From positions 1-5,354 of the forward strand of contig JAGMEZ010000114.1 in NCBI GenBank assembly GCA_023127905.1: a stretch of 5,354 bases of DNA, written 5' to 3'. The notes beneath the pieces are model-generated. The model worked only from the letters and a program-made list of their open reading frames with translations. It searched no databases and was not told the DNA's origin. Source of the stretch: Caldifarciminota bacterium (GTDB taxonomy: Bacteria > Hydrothermota > E44-bin80). Both the position numbers and the translations under genes were made by a program. This document shows, one piece after another, positions 1 through 5,322 of the stretch; position 1 is the first letter of the stretch; every line of letters begins with the position of its first letter.

Positions 1-22
1 GCGGACACACAGGTCCGCCCCT
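1..22. repeat. GC-rich palindrome at the left edge, possible terminator or dispersed hairpin repeat
   Basis: GCGGAC at 1-6 and GTCCGC at 13-18 form a perfect 6-bp inverted repeat around the 6-nt loop ACACAG. The bases after the right arm (CCCCTACA) suggest a longer stem whose left end is cut off by the window edge. The GC richness stands out from the AT-rich surroundings. The element lies about 30 bp beyond the stop codon of the beta-helix membrane protein gene, so its transcript could end or be stabilised here. No T-run can be seen because the window ends. From memory, similar GGGGCGGAC-type hairpins recur between genes in some genomes, but that is not shown here. Confidence 0.45.
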
Positions 23-49
23 ACAATAGTTACAGAGACTACAATACAG

Positions 50-1144
50 TTATTCTCCGAATTTTCTTGTGCCAAATCGGGTCAGTATAACACCACCAAA
101 CCCTATTATCCAGGCAACATAACTTATAACAAATCCTATTACCTTTATTATGCCGCCGAAGACTGCAAATCCACCTCCAGGGAGTATAATCAAGTTTCCA
201 AGAAATGTAACAATTTCAATAACGACGAGACCTATAAGTGCAAGGATGTACGGTGATTTGTCCTTCCACCCTTTCTTCTCAGCAGCAATCTTTCCTATGG
301 TATACGTAATACATGCAAACCCGAACATCATAGCAGCTACAACAGCTATCAAGAACAGTGGAACAAGAGGGATACCAATTATTAGCACAATAAGAAGAAG
401 TGTTAGAGGGAGTATAAGCAACACACCAATAAAGCCGGCAAGAGCAGATTTCCAGAAATGGTTCTCAATTGCATTCGAAACCTTTTCAACACCACCCTTG
501 AAGAAAAGCAGAATAAGGAAAATAAAAACTAAAAGGGCGATGATTTTAACGATATACATGAAAAACCCCACAATTCTTCTACCAAAAGGGCTGAAGCGGG
601 GCTTAAAGGTAGGTCCATCTCCGGGTCTTATGTACTTAAAAGCATGATGCAATACAGGACGTATGAAAGGAAGCGATAGATTCACGATCTCTCCCTCCAC
701 ACTTGAACCTTCATCACGGGAAAGCGTCCCTCCAATACAAATAAGGTCACCTTTAATAACTGCTGTACTCTCAATATCTGCATTTCCGACTATACAAACA
801 GCATCGCCGCAAACGATTCCTGTGATATAAAGATTCCCGCTAATGCAAACAGCATCCCCTTCAACAAAACCGTGGACGAAAAGGTTTGAAGTAATTGCTA
901 CAGCATCGCCGGGTATTGTGTCCTCGGGAGCAATAATAAGATCCTCCCCAATTCTTACAAGCTCATCTTTATCAATATCAACATCAATATCTATATCGGT
1001 AATCTCTGCGCTGTCCTCTTTTTCATCTACAATTGTATCCATTTCAATATCCTTAATAATATCAAGTGTAACAGTTTGCGAAAAGAGGAAAGAGGAAATA
1101 GAGAGGATGAGAACAACCATAATGACTGTTTTTAAGTCTCTCAT
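50..1144 (-). CDS. Bactofilin-like (polymer-forming) beta-helix membrane protein with signal peptide
   Basis: This 364-residue protein probably acts in or at the cell envelope; its exact role is unknown. Residues 1-23 are a signal peptide (RDLK start, hydrophobic core, end near LFSQ). Residues about 25-62 are an acidic linker with alternating Asp and Ile or Val. Residues about 63-155 contain repeats of about 17 residues of the form GDAVxIxGNLxIxGxV, typical of the beta-helix of bactofilins (polymer-forming cytoskeletal proteins). The C-terminal half has about five hydrophobic helices (about 191-215, two in 234-284, 297-320 and 328-354). Classical bactofilins are short, soluble and cytoplasmic, so this is a related membrane-anchored architecture, probably with the beta-helix outside the cytoplasm. 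An ATG at 1174 gives 10 more residues but has no ribosome binding site. The ATG at 1144 has AAAGGAGT at ideal spacing and starts directly at the signal peptide. It is the third gene after a sigma factor and a putative anti-sigma factor, probably in one operon. Confidence 0.8.
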   Translation of the reverse strand: MRDLKTVIMVVLILSISSFLFSQTVTLDIIKDIEMDTIVDEKEDSAEITDIDIDVDIDKDELVRIGEDLIIAPEDTIPGDAVAITSNLFVHGFVEGDAVCISGNLYITGIVCGDAVCIVGNADIESTAVIKGDLICIGGTLSRDEGSSVEGEIVNLSLPFIRPVLHHAFKYIRPGDGPTFKPRFSPFGRRIVGFFMYIVKIIALLVFIFLILLFFKGGVEKVSNAIENHFWKSALAGFIGVLLILPLTLLLIVLIIGIPLVPLFLIAVVAAMMFGFACITYTIGKIAAEKKGWKDKSPYILALIGLVVIEIVTFLGNLIILPGGGFAVFGGIIKVIGFVISYVAWIIGFGGVILTRFGTRKFGE

Positions 1145-1150
1145 AAATTT

Positions 1151-1158
1151 ACTCCTTT
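1151..1158 (-). promoter_or_regulatory. Ribosome binding site fixing the start of the beta-helix membrane protein
   Basis: The minus strand reads AAAGGAGT, with 7 nt between GGAG and the ATG at 1144. It is a strong Shine-Dalgarno match and favours this start over the upstream in-frame ATG at 1174, which lacks one. Confidence 0.75.
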
Positions 1159-1180
1159 CTTTCGGCAGCTGCATCTTTTA

Positions 1181-1204
1181 AAGGTTAAAGCCTGCGGCTA
1201 CCTT
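1181..1204 (-). repeat. Bulged hairpin between the anti-sigma-like gene and the beta-helix gene
   Basis: On the minus strand AAGGT and AGCC pair with GGCT and ACCTT around a GCA loop, with a TTA bulge on the 3' side (9 bp in total). It sits in the 69-bp gap between two co-directional genes. No T-run follows, so it does not look like a complete intrinsic terminator. It could be an attenuator, an RNA-processing site, or a degenerate copy of a dispersed palindrome. The 4-bp GC-rich core is unlike the AT-rich flanks. Confidence 0.35.
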
Positions 1205-1213
1205 GTTTAACGG

Positions 1214-1735
1214 TTAAAACCTTCTCAATAGTACTGTTTTCTTTTTTGCTTCCTGTGACAAACCTATAAGCATTAACATTAGAATAGATGATACAAACGC
1301 AACAGCTACGAATAGCCAAGGATTGGTAAAGGCTAAAACTATATCCTTCAGATGTCCCCCTACTTTAACGAGACTGACTGCTTGCGCTAATTTTGTATAA
1401 ACCTGAGAAAAGAATTGTGATACCGTTGTTAGAGTTATCTTTGAAGATACAAACCTAAGTGATGCTCGTCCAGTAAGATAGACGAGGGTTGAAAAAATAC
1501 TCAAACCCGCAAGGATTAGAACTTTCCTGTATACTGGAACGTAGGAAATTCCAAGCCTTTTATATAAATTCCTTTCGAAATCACGGGGTGCTGGTTTGCC
1601 AGGCAAGCTTTTAAGCATAGTAAAGAGTTCAAGGGTTTCCTTAAATTTTTTGTCGCCCTCCATTGCATCCCCTTCAATGGATCTCTTCTCACCTTCGAGA
1701 TAATCCTCAATATCCTTATATGATCTTTTTTTCAT
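1214..1735 (-). CDS. Putative membrane anti-sigma factor, zinc-less, partner of the ECF sigma factor
   Basis: This 173-residue protein probably holds the upstream-encoded ECF sigma factor at the membrane until a signal arrives. Residues 1-62 resemble the cytoplasmic anti-sigma domain in outline: an IEDYLEGE helix near the N terminus, a second helix (about 28-43), then LPGKPAPRDFERNLYKRLG, like the proline-rich tail plus DF-R-L helix of such domains. The HxxxCxxC zinc motif found in many members is absent, and the protein has no cysteine at all. Two membrane helices are visible at about 71-89 and 139-159, separated by a loop of about 49 residues that would be extracytoplasmic. The C terminus is basic. 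The gene starts one base after the sigma factor stop (TAA, A, ATG), which implies translational coupling; AAAAGGA lies within the end of the sigma gene. The assignment rests on position and topology more than on sequence, so a different small membrane protein remains possible. Confidence 0.6.
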   Translation of the reverse strand: MKKRSYKDIEDYLEGEKRSIEGDAMEGDKKFKETLELFTMLKSLPGKPAPRDFERNLYKRLGISYVPVYRKVLILAGLSIFSTLVYLTGRASLRFVSSKITLTTVSQFFSQVYTKLAQAVSLVKVGGHLKDIVLAFTNPWLFVAVAFVSSILMLMLIGLSQEAKKKTVLLRRF

Positions 1736-1736
1736 T

Positions 1737-2267
1737 TTACTTTGCCATCCTTTTCCTAAGTTGTTCTCTCGCCCTGTGAAGCCACACCTTTACTGTCCCA
1801 TGTGGAACACCCATTATCTCTGAAATCTCTTCTATCTTCAATTCTTCTTTGTGCTTTAGAAGAATTACCATACGATAATTTTCCGGTAGTAGATTAATCT
1901 CACAAGACAACTTCTTCATCCTTTCATCCTTAATTACTGCGTCAATCGGTGAAACATATGGTCTATCAATGTCTATTTCTAATAAATCAGTCTCTTTCAG
2001 TTGCTTTTTCTTTCGTAAAAAATCAATAGTATGATGTGAAGCGATTGTAAAAAGCCAGTTCTTAAAGGAGTATTCCTCCTTGAATTTACTAATTTTATTG
2101 AATGCTTTTATAAAACTTTCCTGTGTTAGATCCACTGCATCCTCTTCGTTTTGCACCATCTTAAGGATAAAGTAAAATATTGAATCTTTGTATCTTTTAA
2201 CAAGCGGACTAAAATCGTTTCTTTTACCATTTTTTACTCTCCGTATCCAGTAATTATCTTCTTTCAA
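1737..2267 (-). CDS. ECF-family RNA polymerase sigma factor (sigma-70 group 4, RpoE/SigW-like)
   Basis: This 176-residue protein has the usual length and two-domain plan of ECF sigma factors. It directs RNA polymerase to a small stress regulon. Sigma region 2 spans about 20-88, with EEDAVDLTQESFIKAF (41-56) as region 2.2 and FKNWLFTIASHHTIDFLRKKK-like residues (68-88) covering 2.3 and 2.4. A variable linker (about 89-121) leads to region 4 (about 125-174), where LPENYRMVILL and the helix-turn-helix EEISEIMGVPHGTVKVWLHRAREQL bind the -35 element. The start codon is TTG at 2267. An in-frame TAA lies eight codons upstream, no ATG is available nearby, and the protein then begins just where ECF proteins usually do. 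The Shine-Dalgarno is weak (GAAGAG then an A-tract). A sigma-W-type promoter lies immediately upstream, so self-activation is likely. The regulon is unknown, so no gene symbol is given. Confidence 0.93.
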   Translation of the reverse strand: MKEDNYWIRRVKNGKRNDFSPLVKRYKDSIFYFILKMVQNEEDAVDLTQESFIKAFNKISKFKEEYSFKNWLFTIASHHTIDFLRKKKQLKETDLLEIDIDRPYVSPIDAVIKDERMKKLSCEINLLPENYRMVILLKHKEELKIEEISEIMGVPHGTVKVWLHRAREQLRKRMAK

Positions 2268-2291
2268 CTTTTTTTTCTCTTCAAATAGTTA

Positions 2292-2317
2292 TACGAAATT
2301 TATACTTCAAGGTTTCA
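2292..2317 (-). promoter_or_regulatory. ECF (sigma-W-like) promoter driving the sigma factor operon
   Basis: On the minus strand TGAAAC (2317-2312) is followed after exactly 16 nt by CGTA (2295-2292). This equals the Bacillus subtilis sigma-W consensus (TGAAAC, N16, CGTA) with no mismatch. Transcription would start near 2285, leaving a leader of about 18 nt before the TTG start. The position fits positive autoregulation by the sigma factor it precedes. No second match was seen elsewhere in the window by eye. Confidence 0.75.
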
Positions 2318-2329
2318 AATAAATATTGT

Positions 2330-2353
2330 AAAAAATAATAAGCTGTTATTATT
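2330..2353 (-). terminator. AT-only intrinsic terminator candidate after tatC
   Basis: The minus strand reads AATAATAA, loop CAGC, TTATTATT, then more T, giving an 8-bp perfect stem ending in a six-T run. It lies about 70 nt after the tatC stop and just before the sigma operon promoter, so it would insulate the two operons. The stem has only A-T pairs and is therefore weak. The rest of 2268-2424 is very AT-rich, and I see no gene in it. Confidence 0.45.
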
Positions 2354-2424
2354 AGTGTATTTATCGTTATTAATGGTTATTTATTGTGTAAATGTACCGT
2401 TTATTCAAGGAGTGAGAATATTAA

Positions 2425-3162
2425 TTAATCTTCGATGTCCTTTATGTCTTCTGCGGCTTTCCTATTACTTCTCGATGCAAAGACCGAGACCCATATACTG
2501 ATTTCAAAAAGAATAATCAACGGACCAGCCATAAGAAGCTGGGTGAAAATATCAGGTGGGGTTAACAACGCAGCCGCAATAAAAATTAAAACAATTGCAA
2601 CTCTTCTGCTCTTCCTCAGGAATTGGGGTTTCAGTATTCTCATTTTTGTAAGGAAGAACGAAACTACAGGCAGCTGAAAGATGATACCGAATGCAAGGAG
2701 TATCTTTGTAATAAACGTTATATAGTTCGAGATTGAGAGCGTTGCTTGCAATTTATCTGTCTCGAAACTAAGGAGAAACCGTAAACCAACAGGGATAACA
2801 ACGATAAAGGCAAAAACAACCCCTGAAAAAAAGAAGAACGTTGAGAAAAAAACGGCAAGCATAAGATACTTGCGCTCATGTAAATACAACGCTGGTTTGA
2901 CAAACCTCCAGAAATGGTAAAAAATAACTGGAAGAGCCATGAAGAGACCACATATAAGAGAGACTTTAAGTTTCGTTACAAAAGCCTCTGTAGGGGCAAG
3001 AAAAACCAGGTTCTCAACCGGTTGGGTTATAAATGCAATAACATACTCAGAAACTACATACCCTATTATTGCACAAACAATAACTGCGACTATTGAATAG
3101 AGAATCCTTTTACGTAATTCCTCAAGATGGTCGAGGAGTCCCATCTTTTTCTCTTTAACCAT
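2425..3162 (-). CDS. tatC: TatC, Sec-independent (twin-arginine) protein translocase subunit
   Basis: TatC is the polytopic inner-membrane receptor that binds twin-arginine signal peptides and, with TatA/TatB-type proteins, exports folded proteins. The 245-residue length is normal and six hydrophobic helices can be followed. Family marks in order are HLEELRKR (12-19), FLAPTEAFVTKLKVS (54-68), LPVIFYHFWRFVKPAL (77-92) followed by HERKY, the FGIIFQLPVV segment (158-167), and the RRVAIVLIFIAAALLTPPD region (186-204). The usual PGL after the second helix reads PAL. The helix-4 position that is Glu in E. coli TatC (FExPV) is Gln163 here. The gene starts 6 nt after the moaB-like stop, with AAGGAG inside the last codons of that gene. 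No tatA or tatB gene is in the window, so the partner subunits must lie elsewhere. Confidence 0.96.
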   Translation of the reverse strand: MVKEKKMGLLDHLEELRKRILYSIVAVIVCAIIGYVVSEYVIAFITQPVENLVFLAPTEAFVTKLKVSLICGLFMALPVIFYHFWRFVKPALYLHERKYLMLAVFFSTFFFFSGVVFAFIVVIPVGLRFLLSFETDKLQATLSISNYITFITKILLAFGIIFQLPVVSFFLTKMRILKPQFLRKSRRVAIVLIFIAAALLTPPDIFTQLLMAGPLIILFEISIWVSVFASRSNRKAAEDIKDIED

Positions 3163-3168
3163 AAATAC

Positions 3169-3651
3169 CTACTCCTTGCTCAATCCATTCAGGATTTCAA
3201 TTCCATGTTTAAGTGCAGGAATTATGTATTCAAGGGATTCCTCAACTGCTTTCGGATTTCCCGGAAGGTTAACTATTATACTTTTTCCCCTGATTCCAGC
3301 CTTTGAACGAGAAAGTAATGACATTGGCGTATGCTCAAAACCTTTTATTCTGATAATTTCAGATATTCCCGGCATCTCCCTTTCGATTAATTCATCTGTA
3401 GCATCAGGTGTTACATCCCTTTTACTTATCCCGGTTCCACCAGTTGTTATAACAATATCCGCCTTTAACTCATCAACACTATGAATAATTTCCTTTTTAA
3501 TACTATCAATCTCATCGGGAATAACCGAATAGTAGATTGTATTTCCAAGTTTTTCATTGACAATCTCAGAAAGAAGCTTCCCACTTCTGTCCTCTCTCTC
3601 TCCTTTATAAGACCTGTCGCTTACCGTGATAACTGCTACATTTATAATCAT
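3169..3651 (-). CDS. moaB: MogA/MoaB-family molybdopterin adenylyltransferase
   Basis: This 160-residue cytoplasmic enzyme is expected to adenylylate molybdopterin with ATP, the step before molybdate insertion in molybdenum cofactor synthesis. The MoCF-binding fold is clear: VAVITVSDRS (5-14), REDRSG (19-24), VIPDE (43-47), the nucleotide/molybdopterin loop TTGGTG followed by ISKRDVTPDAT (69-85), and GIRGKSIIVNLPGNPKAVEES (about 119-139). The length and the DVTPDAT and LPGNPKAV motifs fit single-domain MogA/MoaB rather than MoeA, which is much longer. The family names mogA and moaB overlap, so the symbol is tentative. A TTG at 3669 would add six residues, but the ATG at 3651 has GGGAGG 8 nt upstream and yields the normal N terminus. 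It is the first gene of a two-gene unit with tatC. Confidence 0.92.
   Translation of the reverse strand: MIINVAVITVSDRSYKGEREDRSGKLLSEIVNEKLGNTIYYSVIPDEIDSIKKEIIHSVDELKADIVITTGGTGISKRDVTPDATDELIEREMPGISEIIRIKGFEHTPMSLLSRSKAGIRGKSIIVNLPGNPKAVEESLEYIIPALKHGIEILNGLSKE
3172..3177 (-). promoter_or_regulatory. tatC ribosome binding site inside the moaB-like gene end
   Basis: AAGGAG on the minus strand encodes the last Lys-Glu of the upstream protein and sits 9 nt before the tatC ATG at 3162. This arrangement implies co-transcription and probably translational coupling of the two genes. Confidence 0.7.
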
Positions 3652-3659
3652 TTTAATAA

Positions 3660-3665
3660 CCTCCC
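3660..3665 (-). promoter_or_regulatory. Ribosome binding site fixing the moaB-like start
   Basis: GGGAGG on the minus strand lies 8 nt before the ATG at 3651. This makes the ATG a better start than the TTG at 3669, which would place this motif inside the coding region. Confidence 0.75.
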
Positions 3666-3667
3666 AC

Positions 3668-3696
3668 AATCTAACACCCTAAGTCATAAATGTCAA
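3668..3696 (-). promoter_or_regulatory. Housekeeping-type promoter candidate for the moaB-like gene and tatC
   Basis: On the minus strand a perfect TTGACA (3696-3691) is followed after 17 nt by TAGATT (3673-3668), which matches four of six bases of TATAAT. The start point would fall near 3661, which overlaps the ribosome binding site and would leave a leader of only about 10 nt. Either the message is nearly leaderless or the true -10 lies elsewhere, so confidence is limited. Confidence 0.4.
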
Positions 3697-3723
3697 GAAA
3701 ATTTCAAGAGGGAGTAATATCTT

Positions 3724-3752
3724 TTGACAATTCTATTATCTTATGTTATATA
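3724..3752 (+). promoter_or_regulatory. Housekeeping-type promoter for the DUF1846 gene
   Basis: TTGACA (3724-3729) is followed by a 17-nt spacer and TATATA (3747-3752), a strong sigma-70/sigma-A match. Transcription would start near 3759, leaving a leader of about 32 nt before the ATG at 3791. The in-frame ATG at 3743 would then lie upstream of the transcript, which argues against it as a start. Confidence 0.6.
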
Positions 3753-3790
3753 TTCATTCAAAAAGCTGCAAAGGTTTAGAAAAGATAAAT

Positions 3791-5302
3791 ATGGCAAAGA
3801 TAGGTTTTGATAACGAAAAATATCTAAAGGAACAAACTGAAGCGATTCTTGACCGCGTGGCTCAGTTTAACAATAAGCTATACCTGGAATTTGGTGGTAA
3901 ACTGGTTTTTGATTACCATGCATCAAGAGTTTTACCTGGATTTCATCCCAGTGTAAAAATGGAGTTGTTGCAGCAGCTAAAGGAGAAAGCCAATATTTTA
4001 TTATGTATATATGCAGGAGATATCGAACGCAAAAAAGTAAGAGCTGATTTCGGTATCACTTACGATGTGGATACTTTAAGGTTAATAGATGATTTAAACG
4101 ATTGGGGTTTGTCTGTCACAGCTGTTATTATTACCCGCTTTGACAATCAACCGGCTGCTATAATATTTAGGAATAAATTAGAACGTCGAGGTGTAAAGGT
4201 TTATACCCACCGCTACACGAAAGGATATCCTACGGATGTTGATACAGTTGTTAGCGATGAGGGTTATGGTGCTAACAAATATATTGAAACCGACAAACCT
4301 TTAGTGATTGTTACCGGACCTGGTCCGGGAAGTGGAAAATTAGCTACATGCCTTTCTCAACTGTACCATGACTACCGACGGGGATCAAAGTCAGGTTATG
4401 CAAAATTTGAAACCTTTCCTATCTGGAACATCTCTCTAAAGCATCCTATTAATGTAGCATATGAAGCAGCTACGGCTGATATCGGCGACTTTAATGTGAT
4501 CGATCCATTCCACTTAGAAGCGTATGGTGAAACTGCAGTCAACTATAACCGAGATGTGGAAGTATTTCCTGTGTTAAAACGGATAATAGAGAAGATTGTA
4601 GGTAAATCTTGTTACAAGTCACCTACTGATATGGGAGTTAACCGAGCAGGATTTGCTATTGTTGACGATACAGTTGTACAACAGGCAGCAAAACAAGAAA
4701 TAATACGAAGATATTTTCGTTACAAGTGTGAATATGTAATGGGATTTGTGGAAAAAGAGACTGTACAGCGAGTTGAGTTGTTGATGGATAATCTGAACGC
4801 TAAACCAGAAAATCGTGTTGTGGTTGAGCCAGCACGTCGTGCTGCAGTTGAAGCTAAGGAAAAAGGTAAAGGTAACGAGGGAATCTTCTGCGGTGCAGCT
4901 ATCCAGCTTCGTGATGGATTAATAATTACAGGTAAAAATTCTATATATATGCATGCTGCATCAAGTTTGATACTCAATGCGGTAAAAAGTGTGGCAGATA
5001 TCCCTGACAAAATACACATATTGTCTCCAACAATAATCGAATCGATTGCAAATTTAGATAAATATATCTTAAATAAAAAATCGACAAGTCTTGATTTGGA
5101 GGAAACCCTTATTGCTTTGAGTATCAGTGCAACTACCAACCCTACTGCTCAGCTGGCATTAGAAAAATTAGGAGAATTAAAGGGTTGTGAAATACATATG
5201 ACTCATATACCTACACCAGGAGATGAGGAGGGTTTGCGAAAACTTGGAGTGAATTTAACCAGTGATCCTAATTTTTCCACAAACAGTTTATTTGTTTCAT
5301 AA
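3791..5302 (+). CDS. DUF1846 (UPF0371) family protein, function unknown
   Basis: This 503-residue protein matches the DUF1846/UPF0371 family along its full length, as far as can be recalled. That family is found mainly in low-GC and anaerobic bacteria and has no assigned reaction. Recognisable blocks are [13 protein letters not shown] at the N terminus, LYLEFGGKL and HASRVLPGF (about 31-51), [21 protein letters not shown] (about 72-92), [16 protein letters not shown] (about 145-160), [17 protein letters not shown] (277-293), [13 protein letters not shown] (about 448-460) and [20 protein letters not shown] (about 472-491). A glycine-rich [12 protein letters not shown] stretch at about 176-187 looks like a phosphate-binding loop but has Leu where Walker A has Ser or Thr. 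There is no signal peptide or membrane segment, so it is cytoplasmic. Family members begin at the [11 protein letters not shown] point, which together with the promoter position favours 3791 over 3743. The Shine-Dalgarno is weak. It is transcribed away from all other genes here. Confidence 0.93.
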   Translation: MAKIGFDNEKYLKEQTEAILDRVAQFNNKLYLEFGGKLVFDYHASRVLPGFHPSVKMELLQQLKEKANILLCIYAGDIERKKVRADFGITYDVDTLRLIDDLNDWGLSVTAVIITRFDNQPAAIIFRNKLERRGVKVYTHRYTKGYPTDVDTVVSDEGYGANKYIETDKPLVIVTGPGPGSGKLATCLSQLYHDYRRGSKSGYAKFETFPIWNISLKHPINVAYEAATADIGDFNVIDPFHLEAYGETAVNYNRDVEVFPVLKRIIEKIVGKSCYKSPTDMGVNRAGFAIVDDTVVQQAAKQEIIRRYFRYKCEYVMGFVEKETVQRVELLMDNLNAKPENRVVVEPARRAAVEAKEKGKGNEGIFCGAAIQLRDGLIITGKNSIYMHAASSLILNAVKSVADIPDKIHILSPTIIESIANLDKYILNKKSTSLDLEETLIALSISATTNPTAQLALEKLGELKGCEIHMTHIPTPGDEEGLRKLGVNLTSDPNFSTNSLFVS

Positions 5303-5322
5303 CAATGTCTATAAGGAGTCAT

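Noticed and set aside
21..46. Eight-base direct repeat CTACAATA at 21-28 and 39-46
   Set aside because: It is too short and AT-rich to call a target-site duplication, and no mobile element lies between the copies.
1145..1174. Longer start for the beta-helix protein at 1174
   Set aside because: It has no ribosome binding site and would put ten charged or polar residues before a normal signal peptide.
150..1181. Plus-strand open frames of 165 and 112 codons at 150-647 and 843-1181
   Set aside because: They lie opposite the beta-helix membrane protein gene. Their proteins are low-complexity shadows of its hydrophobic and Asp-rich codons, with no ribosome binding site.
1516..1710. Minus-strand open frame of 64 codons inside the anti-sigma-like gene
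   Set aside because: It is out of frame within a gene that has coherent topology and tight coupling to the sigma gene; there is no separate start signal.
2420..2429. Palindrome ATTAATTAAT at the tatC stop
   Set aside because: It is a simple AT palindrome expected by chance in this composition, with no T-run and no regulatory context.
2435..3096. Open frames overlapping tatC on both strands (2435-2677, 2718-2951, 2914-3096)
   Set aside because: tatC is certain from its motifs, and these frames show no family features or ribosome binding sites.
3176..3717. Plus-strand open frames opposite the moaB-like gene (3176-3484, 3481-3717)
   Set aside because: They are antisense to clear moaB/mogA motifs and run into the divergent promoter region.
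3743..3790. Longer start for the DUF1846 protein at 3743
   Set aside because: This ATG lies between the -35 and -10 boxes of the likely promoter, so it would not be transcribed. The extra 16 residues do not fit the family N terminus.
4720..5139. Minus-strand open frame of 139 codons opposite the DUF1846 gene
   Set aside because: It is antisense to a conserved family region, with no sign of its own promoter or domain.
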